From a virus, in IMG/VR virus record IMGVR_UViG_3300012008_000023, positions 1 to 33,546 of that record: a DNA stretch of 33,546 bases; one strand, given 5' to 3'. Below, one piece after another: positions 1 to 8,387 of the stretch (position 1 is its first letter; each line of letters opens with the position of its first letter). Both the position numbers and the translations under genes were made by a program. The notes under the pieces are model-generated. The model was given only the letters and a program-made list of their open reading frames with translations, ran no database searches and had not been told where the DNA came from.

Positions 1-62
1 CCCAGGCGGCAGCGGCGGACGTGACGTTCGATGTGCGCTGGCGCGAGTGCGTAGACAGCCAT
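1..62 (-). CDS. Partial 5' end of a head-region gene running off the window
   Basis: An ATG at 62 overlaps the TGA of the capsid-fibre-like gene (TGATG) and opens a frame that leaves the window at base 1, giving about 20 residues (MAVYALAPAHIERHV...). It has no recognisable domain. If the sequence is circular, this frame continues without a stop into the connector ORF at 33546-32700, and the joined length is exactly 303 codons. The next frame (RTSNVTSAAAAW) looks equally protein-like, so a base error near the end cannot be excluded. The start is supported by the translational-coupling overlap common in this genome; the product is inferred. Confidence 0.4.
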   Translation of the reverse strand, partial: MAVYALAPAHIERHVRRCRL

Positions 63-454
63 CAGGCCGCGACCGGCGCCAGTGCGACCGTGATCTGCCC
101 GGCGAGGATGGTGAAGTTGTTGCCGATGATGACCGGCTGCGGCACCGCGAGGTCGTCGGAGCCGAGGAAGTTACCGGCCGCCACGGCATCCCAGAACGAC
201 ACATGCGAATACGTCTCCGCGTTTGGCACGTTCGTCCACACGCAATCCGCGGACGTGGTAAGCGACCCTGCGGACGCGGCGCCGAACGTGCAGAGCTTCC
301 GGGTCGTGTTCGCAGCCGCCGCCGTCGCCCCCGAAGCTCCGGGGTCGGCGGTGTGGAGCTTCACATAGAACGCCACCGGGATCGTCCACGCCGCATTCCG
401 GCACAGCGCGTTCAGGATCGAGTTGGCGATCCCGCTTGCTAGGCCGACAGTCAT
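62..454 (-). CDS. Capsid-fibre / phage tail-fibre-like structural protein
   Basis: This 130-residue protein starts at an ATG preceded by GAGGGAGACGAC, a good ribosome site; the longer in-frame ORF upstream lies mostly inside the glycosyltransferase gene and was rejected. Its pattern (N-terminal helix MTVGLASGIANSILNAL, then VKLHTADPG, NTTRK, ETYSHVSFWD, GNFLGS and a beta-rich C-terminus) is typical of small actinophage proteins annotated as capsid fibre, head fibre or tail-fibre proteins, and I recognise it from that pattern. It lies 20 bases downstream of a glycosyltransferase in the capsid operon, which suggests a virion surface protein, possibly the glycosylated one. The exact virion location is not visible from the sequence. 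Confidence 0.7.
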   Translation of the reverse strand: MTVGLASGIANSILNALCRNAAWTIPVAFYVKLHTADPGASGATAAAANTTRKLCTFGAASAGSLTTSADCVWTNVPNAETYSHVSFWDAVAAGNFLGSDDLAVPQPVIIGNNFTILAGQITVALAPVAA

Positions 455-473
455 GTCGTCTCCCTCGGTCTGC

Positions 474-1706
474 TCATGCCGATACTTTCGCCTTCGCGCG
501 CCGCTGCGCCCGATTGCCATTCGCGGAAACCAGTGGGCCCACCTCGCGCGGCCGCTCCAGCTCCTCCAACGCAGGAACCCAGTAGTCGGACATCACGCGG
601 TCGACGTCGTAGGCCAACGCGAACTCCCGGGCGCGGACCCGCAACTCCTGATCGTCCCGTGCCAGGTACGCCTTCTCGAACGCCTCGACGATCTCGCTCA
701 CAGCCGGGCACATGAAGAACGAGCCGTGATGCGGATCGAACCACGGATCTCCCTCGACGAGCCAGCCGGCACCGCAGAGCTCCGGCATCGCCGTCCAGTT
801 CGTCACCACGACCGGGACGCCGCACGCCTGTGCCTCGATGATCGGGATTCCGAACCCCTCGCCATACGACGGGGACGCGAGAACATCGAACGTCGAGTAG
901 ACGTAGCTCATCGCTTCCGCCGGCAGGCCGAGGTGCAGGAGCAGCTGGTCGGAGCATCCGTACGCCGACGGCGGGATTCCGCACAGGTCGGCGAGGTGCT
1001 TCAGCTTCAATCCCTGGTTGACTCCGTGCACGTCGGAGTGGAGATACAGAAACGCGTCCGGGTGGTCGTGCTGGAAAACCTTGAACGCCTGGAAGACCTG
1101 CGGGAACGCCTTCCGTGGCGGACTGTTGCCTTGGTTGTTCGCGACCATGCCGATCACGAACGCATCCTTCGGGATGCCCATCCCTTCCCGGATGTCGTCA
1201 CGGCCGGTCTGCGGCTTGAACATCTCCGTCGAGACGCCGTGCGGCACATAGAGCGGGTTGAGGCCGACCTCGCGGAGTTTCGCCTCACCGAACCTTGACA
1301 TCGCGATCGGTTTCGCGCCGGTGTGCGCGAAGAACTGTGCGACCGCCGGCGGGACAGGGTCATGGTCGACGGGCACCCAGGAGGCGATCCGCAACGGGGC
1401 GAGCTTGTCGACATGGTCGTTCAGCGCCCACACGTCCATCAGCGTGATCACCAGGACGTCGCGCGGGTCAACCTCACCGTTGGCGTGGTGGCCGACGTAG
1501 TAGGGGAGCATCGCCTTACCGAACCGGGTGTGGTCGGTCGGGTAGACGGTCATGCCGTTCCATTCGATCGTCGCGCCTTCCAACCCGTAGAACGCGCTGA
1601 TCGCGACGTCATGGCCGAGCGCTTTGATCCGCGGTGCGAAGTACGCCGTCTGGGCCCCGTAGCCCGTCGGGGCGAACGGCGCGTTCGAGTGCCAGAGGAT
1701 CTTCAC
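474..1706 (-). CDS. GT4-family glycosyltransferase (GT-B fold)
   Basis: This 410-residue protein matches retaining GT-B glycosyltransferases of the GT4/RfaB type. The N-terminal Rossmann half begins MKILWHSNAPFAPTGYG, with the acceptor-site Gly-rich turn. The C-terminal half carries the EX7E-type nucleotide-sugar signature GEGFGIPIIEAQACGVPVV near residues 285-305. The likely reaction is transfer of a sugar from an activated donor to a protein or glycan. The gene lies between the capsid block and the capsid-fibre-like gene and overlaps the preceding small gene (1703-1706). Position argues for virion glycosylation rather than DNA modification, since no nucleotide-modifying genes are nearby. 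The basic tail (RAQRRAKAKVSA) is unusual. Donor and acceptor are unknown. Confidence 0.88.
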   Translation of the reverse strand: MKILWHSNAPFAPTGYGAQTAYFAPRIKALGHDVAISAFYGLEGATIEWNGMTVYPTDHTRFGKAMLPYYVGHHANGEVDPRDVLVITLMDVWALNDHVDKLAPLRIASWVPVDHDPVPPAVAQFFAHTGAKPIAMSRFGEAKLREVGLNPLYVPHGVSTEMFKPQTGRDDIREGMGIPKDAFVIGMVANNQGNSPPRKAFPQVFQAFKVFQHDHPDAFLYLHSDVHGVNQGLKLKHLADLCGIPPSAYGCSDQLLLHLGLPAEAMSYVYSTFDVLASPSYGEGFGIPIIEAQACGVPVVVTNWTAMPELCGAGWLVEGDPWFDPHHGSFFMCPAVSEIVEAFEKAYLARDDQELRVRAREFALAYDVDRVMSDYWVPALEELERPREVGPLVSANGNRAQRRAKAKVSA

Positions 1707-1918
1707 GCGCCGCGCTTCTCCCCCGGCGAGCTTGTCGCCTGCTCGACCTCGTAGTCGACCGCTTGCGGCTCGAAAAGATGCTCGCGACCCGCGAGCAGCG
1801 GATGCCCCTCACGAACCCGTGTGCGGCCCTTCTGCACCGTGACCTCGTCGCCGTCGAGCACCGTCGAGAACGACTCCTTCGCCACATAGATCGTCCTGCC
1901 TGTCGGTGTCTTCGCCAT
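1703..1918 (-). CDS. Small conserved head-region protein, function unknown
   Basis: This 71-residue protein starts at an ATG with GAGGAGAAACACC upstream and ends in an ATGA overlap with the glycosyltransferase. The segment GRTRVREGHPLLAGREHLFEP resembles short proteins often found just after the capsid gene in actinophages, but I cannot assign a function. There are no membrane segments or cysteines. It is the first gene after the strong hairpin at 1950-1987, so its expression depends on read-through or a separate promoter. Confidence 0.75.
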   Translation of the reverse strand: MAKTPTGRTIYVAKESFSTVLDGDEVTVQKGRTRVREGHPLLAGREHLFEPQAVDYEVEQATSSPGEKRGA

Positions 1919-1949
1919 CAGGTGTTTCTCCTCTGCCGGGAGCCGGAAG

Positions 1950-1987
1950 AGTCGGGGTGGCCCGCCCGGCAGCGGGCCACCCCGACT
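1950..1987 (-). terminator. Perfect 16-bp hairpin after the major capsid gene
   Basis: Bases 1950-1965 and 1972-1987 are exact reverse complements (arm AGTCGGGGTGGCCCGC), separated by a 6-base loop. The hairpin lies 17 bases beyond the major capsid stop and ahead of the next gene. There is no clear U tract, which is common for high-GC hosts. It probably attenuates transcription, or protects the capsid mRNA 3' end, so that capsid is made in excess over downstream products. Confidence 0.8.
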
Positions 1988-2003
1988 ATTCGCCGTCGAC
2001 CCC

Positions 2004-3429
2004 TTACAGGATCTTCAGCGTCTTGAACGCGAACTGCGTCAGCACCTTCGACGTGTTCCGCCAGTAGGCGTACAGCCCACGCTGCCCGTTCGGGAAGTTG
2101 TTCCCCGTCGCGAACATGTGCGGGACGAGCTCGACGCTCATCCCGACACGGTCGATGATCAGGAACTCGTTGAAGTCGCCGATCGTCATGATCGACGCCC
2201 CCGACGTTCCGACCGCCGACATGTTGCTGTACTGGTACGACGGGTAGTCGAGGAGCCGGCTCGGGGTGCCGTCACCGAGCTGCACCCAGAGGTTCGCGCC
2301 GCCTGCGGTGTCGAACTGGCGGACCTTGTTGAACTGCCGCTTGCTCGCCAGGATCGACGCCCTGGCCTGCCAGCGCGGGCCGAGCGCCTCCTCGAGCGCG
2401 TAGACGTCCGCGACTGCGAACGTCGCCGTCGCAGCCGTCGACACGATGGCCGTGGCGGCCGACGAGGAGCCCCTCCGGGACATGCGAGGTGTGACCGAGC
2501 CCGGTCAGGAACTTGTCGGACTCGAGGACGTCCTTCGCATCCTGGAACAGACGTGCCATCTCGGACTGGAACGATCCCCAGTCCTCTCCGATCTCGATCG
2601 AGAACGGAACGAACGCCTGAGCCTTCTCGACGTTCGCGGTCGGCTGTGCCAGCGTCGGCGTGTTGTCGGACGCCTCGACCGCCTCGTCGGAGTAGGCGGC
2701 CGTGATGCCGGTCGACGAGACGCCCCTCCACTCGTTGCCGGTGATCGTCTCGATCCGGGCGATCGCCCGCAACGGGTTCACGACCCCGCTCGAGGTGAGG
2801 ATCACCGTCGGGTCGAGCGTGTACGGGACAGCGAAGCCGCCCGCCGTCGTCGTCAGCGACGCGGCACGCTCGAGCGACGCGTTCTCTTCGCCGGTGAGCG
2901 GACGGCCCATCAGCTTCTTCCCGAACGCCCGCTTGTACGTCTCGCTGCCGGTCACGAGGATCCGCTCCGCCAGCTCGCCGCTGTCGCCCTCGAGCAGCTT
3001 GTCGATGTGCTCCTGCTGCTCGGCACGCTTGGCCCGCTCATGCGGGAACGACGCCGTCTCGAGATGGACCCGTGCTCCCTGCCGCATCAGCGACCGCTCG
3101 TCCTCGGGGCTCGTTGCCCGGCTCCGGTAGCCGCTCATGTCGTGGATGTCGTCGGGGAGACGGCTGCCGCCGTTGCGGCCACGCTTCACCGGCTCCTCTT
3201 CCCGCTCGGCGTTGGAGGTGCCGGCCAGCGCCGCGACCCGTGCGGTGCGGGAGCGCAGCTCGTCGATGATCTCGGCGTTGCTGTCGAGCTCCTCGTTGAG
3301 GGCGTTCCATTCCGTGCGGGCATCGCCGGACAAAGGCTGCCCGGCGTACTCGGTGTCGAGCTCGGCGACGCGCGACCGGATCTCGGTCTGCCGCGCCTCG
3401 AACTCCTCGATCGTCCTTACAGCCGCCAT
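2004..3429 (-). CDS. HK97-type major capsid protein (split by an apparent frameshift)
   Basis: The N-terminal frame (start 3429) has the coiled delta/scaffold region MAAVRTIEEFEARQTEIR, then the HK97 coat core (SLTTTAGGFAVPYTLDP, NPLRAIARIETITGNEW) up to HTSHVPEGLL near base 2480. The coat continues in the +1 frame as SAATAIVST, ALEEALGPRWQARAS, LWVQLGDGTPSRLLDYP and ends QFAFKTLKIL at 2004. Removing one base restores 475 codons, a normal length for a coat with its delta domain. The start is ATG, 13 bases inside the protease gene. Most likely this is an intact gene with one inserted base in the sequence; a true mutation would be lethal. Confidence 0.9.
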
Positions 3430-4403
3430 GATTGGGGCTCCTTCCTCGTTCCGTAGAGAGACTCGGGTGCGCCCGAGGGGCTCCCGGGGGGGGGGGCCGG
3501 GACGTCACCTGAGGTGCGGCTGGTTGCGGCGTCGGTCGTGGTGCGGCCCGCGTTCATTCCTTCGTCGGCGGGCTCCGTGCCTTCGTCTTCGGCGACCTCG
3601 TACGGCACGAGTGCCGCAAGGCCGGCCAGGATCGCCTCCATCTTCGGGACGTTCACCTGGTCGCCTGGGTCGTCCTGCTCGTCGATGTAGCAAGCGCCCA
3701 TGTGGATCATTTGGGCGAGCGTCGACAAGTCTTCGCTGTCCATCCGCACGACCGCTGCGGCACGCATCAATTCGCGTGCGCGTTCAGGGTCGCGCTCGAG
3801 CGCGTCGAAGAGGAACCTGTCGGTGAGGGACCGTACGCCGGCGGTCGCGTCGTCGTAGGCCGGGAACGTGACGGGGCCGAACTCCATCACCTGTGCTTCC
3901 TTGATCGTGCGCTCCGGGATCCCGTTGGGGTTCTGTTCGGACACGCCGGGCTCTTCGACGATCTCCTCGCGCATCACCTTGAACCGAAACGACGCCCCGT
4001 AGAGGCCCGCCTCGAGGCCGGGCACGAGTTCGCGCACGTAGGCGGTGTCGAGCAGTTGAACCTCGTAGGCGGCGCCGGTCGCGTCCTCCGAGAGCGACTC
4101 CATCGTCCCGAGCGGCTTGTCGCCGATCTGGGGATCCTGGCCGTGCTGGAACAGCACCTTCGGCGTCTTCTCGCGGAACGTCTTCTTGAACGCGCCCCTG
4201 GCGATCTGCTCCATGAAATGCCCCTCGAACCACGAGTCGATCTCCGTAAAACGGTTGAAGACCGCGAAGTGGCCGAACAGGGTGGGCATCCCGCCAGCGT
4301 CGGCGGCGCGAAGACCGACACCCGGACGGTAGGCCCGAATGATGTTCTCCTTGGGCATGACTGATCCCACCTCGCCGGAGGCGTTGGCTGTGCCGACTGA
4401 CAT
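3417..4403 (-). CDS. HK97-family prohead protease
   Basis: This 328-residue protein cleaves the coat delta domain during head maturation (family S78/U35). Diagnostic segments are LFGHFAVFNRFTEI, the histidine in VLFQHGQDPQIG, and the nucleophile region GLYGASFRF followed by EFGPVTFPAY. The ATG at 4403 has AGGAGG about 8 bases upstream and is preferred over the internal Met at residue 16. The C-terminal tail is acidic and Pro-rich, then SLYGTRKEPQSWRL. It passes through a G homopolymer near 3486-3496, yet the tail still looks authentic, so that tract length is probably right modulo three. It overlaps the capsid start by 13 bases. Confidence 0.92.
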   Translation of the reverse strand: MSVGTANASGEVGSVMPKENIIRAYRPGVGLRAADAGGMPTLFGHFAVFNRFTEIDSWFEGHFMEQIARGAFKKTFREKTPKVLFQHGQDPQIGDKPLGTMESLSEDATGAAYEVQLLDTAYVRELVPGLEAGLYGASFRFKVMREEIVEEPGVSEQNPNGIPERTIKEAQVMEFGPVTFPAYDDATAGVRSLTDRFLFDALERDPERARELMRAAAVVRMDSEDLSTLAQMIHMGACYIDEQDDPGDQVNVPKMEAILAGLAALVPYEVAEDEGTEPADEGMNAGRTTTDAATSRTSGDVPAPPPGSPSGAPESLYGTRKEPQSWRL

Positions 4404-4406
4404 TGG

Positions 4407-5810
4407 TTAGTCCTCCTGGCTGATGAGGTGCGCGGCGAGCAACTCGGCCGCACGCAGAGAGTTCGATCCGTTCGTCGCCGGGCTCGCTGAAATATCGGAT
4501 TGCCCGGCCGGCAGAAGCTGCACCGACGTCAGGCCGGTGTGCTTGAGACGGTCGAAGTCTCCTGACGTCACAGCGTCCACGACGGAGTCGGCATCGAAAC
4601 CGGCGTCGATCAGAAGCCGGATCGTGGACGCCTGCGCCAACTGCCGCTCGCCGGCCTTCTTCATGTCCTCCCGCAACGCAGGAATGTCACGGTCGTCGTA
4701 CCAGAGCTCCGCACCGGAAGGAACCGTGACGATCTGGGCGAGCGACCCGGCCATGTTCCGCCACAGCGGCCGCATCGTCAGATCCGTGAAGCGGCGCATC
4801 GCCAGCTCGTAGTTCGAGTACGTCGCCGACGCCAGCCCCTCCGACAGACCGACGATCACCGCAGGCACACCTGAGGCTGCGGCAATGCGTGTTTCTCCCG
4901 CACCCTGAGTTACCTTGAACTCGAGCTGCTGCATGTTCGCGCCGACCACGGTTGCGTCCGCGCCGGCGCCGAGGAACAGCGTCTTGTACGCGTTGTCGGC
5001 GCCCTCGTGCTGCTCCTTGAACTTCTCGATCCAGCCGGAGAACTTCTCCAGGTCGGACACGTCGATCTTCACGACCATGTTCGGGGTGGCGGCGTGCTCG
5101 AAGAACTCCAGCTTGTGTGCGGTCGCGGCCTTGTCGGCCATCACCTCACGCACGATCGGAGTCACCCACGACATGCCGCGGAACATCGCCTCCGGGTCCG
5201 GGATCGGCGCGAAATGCGCGACCTCTCCGGCCAGGAACACCTCCTTGGGACGGCCCGCGTGGCGGCCGCCGGGGTAGTAGACGTAGCCGATCGCCTCTGC
5301 GTCAACGTCCCAGGCGCCAACCGTTTCGTCGCTGGGGGAGCCGATGATGATGTCGACCCAGTCAGGGCGGAGCATCGTGACGCCGCCGCGGCGGCGCGCG
5401 ATGAACGCGTTCCCGGCGATGTCTGAGTACTGGAGCGACCGTGAGAGCAGATCACCGGTTGTGCCGCCCGGCCAGGGCGTCTCGATCAGCGCGAGGTCAG
5501 GGCTGCCGAACAGATTGCCCGGCCGTCCTTTGACACGCTGGCGGAACTGGAACCGTGCCTCGCTGAAGAGCAGCATCCGAACCAGCATGCAGGCGAACAC
5601 GACGCCGTTGCTTTTGTAGGCGGTGCGGACGAGACCCTGGAAGTCAGCGCCGATCTCCTCCTGTTTCTCACCGGGAAGGGTGTAGCGGTGCCCTGCGAAA
5701 CCGAAGCTCGAGAGGAGTTGCATGTAGCCGTCCATCGACAAGGCCGGATCGGAACGCTGCTCGAGCTCTCTTCCGCCACGGACGGCACGCATCAGGGTGT
5801 CAGCGATCAT
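4407..5810 (-). CDS. Portal protein (HK97 family)
   Basis: This 467-residue portal forms the dodecameric DNA channel at the head vertex. The ATG at 5810 has GGAGGAGCAC immediately upstream, so the 42 codons of open frame before it are not coding. Characteristic parts are TAYKSNGVVFACMLVRMLLFSEARFQF, the core YSDIAGNAFIARR, the DEVAHF-like segment GEVAHFAPIPDPE, RGMSWVTPIVREV, and the long helix region LGLSEG-type GLSEGLASATYSNYELAMRRF. It lies between a small membrane protein gene (ATGA overlap at 5807-5810) and the protease, the standard head-module order. Confidence 0.93.
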   Translation of the reverse strand: MIADTLMRAVRGGRELEQRSDPALSMDGYMQLLSSFGFAGHRYTLPGEKQEEIGADFQGLVRTAYKSNGVVFACMLVRMLLFSEARFQFRQRVKGRPGNLFGSPDLALIETPWPGGTTGDLLSRSLQYSDIAGNAFIARRRGGVTMLRPDWVDIIIGSPSDETVGAWDVDAEAIGYVYYPGGRHAGRPKEVFLAGEVAHFAPIPDPEAMFRGMSWVTPIVREVMADKAATAHKLEFFEHAATPNMVVKIDVSDLEKFSGWIEKFKEQHEGADNAYKTLFLGAGADATVVGANMQQLEFKVTQGAGETRIAAASGVPAVIVGLSEGLASATYSNYELAMRRFTDLTMRPLWRNMAGSLAQIVTVPSGAELWYDDRDIPALREDMKKAGERQLAQASTIRLLIDAGFDADSVVDAVTSGDFDRLKHTGLTSVQLLPAGQSDISASPATNGSNSLRAAELLAAHLISQED

Positions 5811-5980
5811 GTGCTCCTCCGTTCCGCGAGGCCGAACGAGAACAGGATCAGGTAGGCACCCGCGACCATGAACGCGGCAGGACGGTAGACGTCCGCCACA
5901 CCCAGGACGACCAGAGCGACACCGGCGATCTGGCAAACATCCGCGAGCACAACACCGGCATGAAACGCCTCGAACCTCAT
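5807..5980 (-). CDS. Small membrane protein between terminase and portal
   Basis: This 57-residue ORF begins at an ATG overlapping the terminase stop (ATGA, 5977-5980) and ends overlapping the portal start (ATGA, 5807-5810). That coupling at both ends strongly supports real translation. It encodes MRFEAFHAGVVLADVCQIAG..., with two hydrophobic segments (about residues 9-29 and 35-52), a probable two-pass membrane protein with a basic C-terminus (AERRST). Tiny membrane proteins at this position occur in other actinophages without a known role. A link to packaging or membrane-associated assembly is speculative. Confidence 0.75.
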   Translation of the reverse strand: MRFEAFHAGVVLADVCQIAGVALVVLGVADVYRPAAFMVAGAYLILFSFGLAERRST

Positions 5981-7602
5981 GCGTACATCACGATCGGCTC
6001 GTACTCCTCCGCGTCGAGATCAGCGGCCGCCGACGTGTGCACCATCGCCGCCGCGATCAACGCGTCAATCACCCGGCGCCGCTGCAACTCGTCACGAACC
6101 GTCCGGGACTCCTTTGGCCGCTCGAACTTCGTGTCCCCCTGCGGCAGAAGCCGTGCCGCCGCGTTCAACGCGTGGGTAGTCAAACCGGGATCGCCGGTAT
6201 GCCACAACCAGCCCTCGCGCAAAGCCTCCATGAAACGGGCGTAGTCGAGCGCCGCCAGCGCGTTCCCTTGCGTCCGATCGACCACCTTCGCACCCAGTTC
6301 CTCCTGAATCCACTGGGACAGCTGCTCGCCGTTCGTCATGTCCATCACGACCGTGTGGACGGGAGTCCGCTGATGGATGTCGCGGAGAGCCGCCTCGACG
6401 AGATGCGCGTCGAGCTGGTCACCATTCCGCGGCGGCTCAAGAATCGTCGCCGGCCCGAACAGCCGAAACTCCCGGTCACGGATCCACAACGGCACCATCG
6501 CCGTCGTGTCGTACTTCCACCCAAGGTCAAGGCCCAACCAGATCGGCTCACCCTCGGGGATCCGCTCATCCGTCCGGGCCGCAAACCACTCGCGCTCCGT
6601 GATCGCCGACGCCGCCGTCTTCGTCGGCATGTTGCACGTCAACCGCTGCCAATGCCTAAGCGACCACGACGGCCGGGCGCGCTTCGCCGCCAGCGTCTCC
6701 ACCGTGATCCGAGACGACGGATTCGCTGCCTTCACCAACTCCAGATCCTCCACATCGCCTTTCGCCGGCACCGCGTACTCATGCAGGATCGAGGCTGCTC
6801 CGACGTAGCGGCCGAAGCAACCATCCACCTCAACCTCGGTCGCACCCGTCCGCATATCCTCACGCACGTCCTCGAACTCCGACCCGGGCTCACCCGCCGT
6901 CGAGATCACGACCAGCGTCGCGTCCTCCTTGTCGAGCTTCCCCGCCCACGTCCGGTACAGCTCGAGCGTCTTGTGCCGGTGGAGCTCGTCGATCACCTCG
7001 AGCGGGAACGGAATGATCCCGTCACCCGTCCCGGCATCGGAAGCGAAAATCTTGGCGAGTGACACCTTGTCGAACACGATCTCGCGCAACCCCGGCTTGC
7101 AGACGAACCGGCCCGCCATCCCGGCCGTGCGCCTCACAAAGCCTGTCGCCTGCGTGTTGATGATGTTCGCCTGATCGCGCGACGACGCAGCGACCGGAAT
7201 CGACGCCTCCCGCGCGAACTCGACGCAGTAGAGGATCAGCACCGCGACCAGCGTCGACTTCCCGTTCCCCTCCGGGACGATCAGCCACGCCTCCTTCAAC
7301 CAGCCGGCGGCCATCCCCGCGAAAAGATCCGCGACGAACGCAACCTCGAACTCGTCCAGCTCGAAAAACTCGCCGCTGACGAGCGTCAGCCCCGAAGACC
7401 ACGACCGAAAGTGCTCGACCGTGAACGGCACCCCCTCGACCTGAGAACGCGACGCCGACACAACCGCCAAACCACGCTTCGCCTTCAACGGCGAACACGT
7501 CTCGCAATACGTCCGCGGCGACGTCCGCGACCGATCCACGAACTCCTTATCGCAGGACGGACAGACCCGCGACGTGCCCGCGGGCACAACCGCAGTAGCC
7601 AT
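5977..7602 (-). CDS. Terminase large subunit
   Basis: This 541-residue DNA-packaging motor has an N-terminal ATPase and a C-terminal RNase H-like nuclease. The variant Walker A is VPEGNGKSTL (about residues 108-117), Walker B is LEVIDELHR, and the coupling motif is VVISTAG. Nuclease acidic residues are visible in GLDLGWKYD, VVMDMTNGEQ and RRVIDALIAAAM. The N-terminus carries a CxxC...CxxC zinc-ribbon-like stretch (CPSCDKEF...YCETC), not present in every terminase. The start overlaps the HNH stop (TGATG). No convincing small terminase precedes it. Confidence 0.95.
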   Translation of the reverse strand: MATAVVPAGTSRVCPSCDKEFVDRSRTSPRTYCETCSPLKAKRGLAVVSASRSQVEGVPFTVEHFRSWSSGLTLVSGEFFELDEFEVAFVADLFAGMAAGWLKEAWLIVPEGNGKSTLVAVLILYCVEFAREASIPVAASSRDQANIINTQATGFVRRTAGMAGRFVCKPGLREIVFDKVSLAKIFASDAGTGDGIIPFPLEVIDELHRHKTLELYRTWAGKLDKEDATLVVISTAGEPGSEFEDVREDMRTGATEVEVDGCFGRYVGAASILHEYAVPAKGDVEDLELVKAANPSSRITVETLAAKRARPSWSLRHWQRLTCNMPTKTAASAITEREWFAARTDERIPEGEPIWLGLDLGWKYDTTAMVPLWIRDREFRLFGPATILEPPRNGDQLDAHLVEAALRDIHQRTPVHTVVMDMTNGEQLSQWIQEELGAKVVDRTQGNALAALDYARFMEALREGWLWHTGDPGLTTHALNAAARLLPQGDTKFERPKESRTVRDELQRRRVIDALIAAAMVHTSAAADLDAEEYEPIVMYA

Positions 7603-8000
7603 CAGAGACTGCCAGCCGCCCGCGAAAACTTAGCGGGGTAAGCGTCAGCGCCGACCGAACCCGCGGTCCGAACCCGCCCCCCCTTGCGTGTGCTTGTCGC
7701 TTCGTATCCGTTTGCGCGTGGTGCGTCTTCGATGCCGTGACATGTGCGGCATGCGCTGCGGGTGTTGTCGATGGTGGCGAGGAGGTGGTTGCCATTGGCT
7801 TCGGGTGCGAGGTGGACGGTGGTTGCGACGATGGTGCAGCCTGGGTAGCGGTAGGTGCAGCGGTTGCCGTCGTGGTCGAGTCGTGCGGTGCGGATGGTTT
7901 GCCAGTGTGTGCTTGCGTAGTGCTTGGGGCGGGGGTGGCGGTTGCAGCGGTTGCCGGTGGTGGGGCGGCCGCATTCGAGGCAGGCGCGTAGTTGGGTCAC
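7602..8000 (-). CDS. HNH endonuclease next to terminase
   Basis: This 132-residue protein starts at GTG with AGGAGAACC upstream. It has an N-terminal zinc-binding group (CLECGRPTTGNRCNRH), the helix YASTHWQTIRTARLDHDGNRC, then the HNH core with TTVHLAPEANGNHL and RSACRTCHG. HNH nucleases encoded beside terminase are known to assist cleavage or packaging at phage genome ends (HK97 gp74-like and Geobacillus phage relatives). The position and Cys/His pattern fit that role better than a selfish homing enzyme. Its open frame ends at the terminase start. Confidence 0.88.
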   Translation of the reverse strand: MTQLRACLECGRPTTGNRCNRHPRPKHYASTHWQTIRTARLDHDGNRCTYRYPGCTIVATTVHLAPEANGNHLLATIDNTRSACRTCHGIEDAPRANGYEATSTRKGGRVRTAGSVGADAYPAKFSRAAGSL

Positions 8001-8022
8001 TGTGGGGTTCTCCTGTCGTGCG

Positions 8023-8205
8023 TCACTTCGCGCTCGTGCATCCTTGCGGCCAGACGCCTTGCTCGCGCAGCGCTGTGATCAGGAACGCTTTCGCTTGCAG
8101 CGCGAGCGGTTCGAGTGTTGTGCCTGCGAGCAGCACGTTGACGCGTTCGGTGCGTTTCGCACGGTCGACGAGACGGACGGCGTTCACGGCTTCGTCGGTT
8201 GTCAT
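8023..8205 (-). CDS. Small hypothetical protein
   Basis: This 60-residue protein (MTTDEAVNAVRLVDRAKRTE...) starts at the ATG at 8205, which overlaps the upstream TGA (TGATG); a GTG three bases earlier is an alternative. It is helical and charged with no recognisable motif, and it sits in the run of small genes before the HNH nuclease. Its C-terminus (REQGVWPQGCTSAK) is unremarkable. Support is codon usage and tight coupling only. Confidence 0.6.
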   Translation of the reverse strand: MTTDEAVNAVRLVDRAKRTERVNVLLAGTTLEPLALQAKAFLITALREQGVWPQGCTSAK

Positions 8206-8387
8206 CACGCGGCGAGCTCGGCAACGGGAACGAAGTAGACCTTGTCTGATGGTGAGAGTGCGGCGGCGAGGAGGCTGATGCGCTCGTCGCTGTCGGCTGC
8301 TTCACGGCACAGGATGCGTGCGGCGCGCATGCGCTGGTTGAGTGGGATCTCGGTGAGTCTGACCGGGGTGAGCGGAATGCGTTTCAT
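8205..8387 (-). CDS. Small hypothetical protein
   Basis: This 60-residue protein begins MKRIPLTPVRLTEIPL at an ATG with a strong site (GGAGGACACC) and ends in a TGATG overlap with the next gene. It is mostly helical (RMRAARILCREAADSDERI) with a beta-like end (KVYFVPVAEL). I do not recognise the family. Its upstream neighbour overlaps it by ATGA, so it belongs to the same transcript. Confidence 0.65.
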   Translation of the reverse strand: MKRIPLTPVRLTEIPLNQRMRAARILCREAADSDERISLLAAALSPSDKVYFVPVAELAA

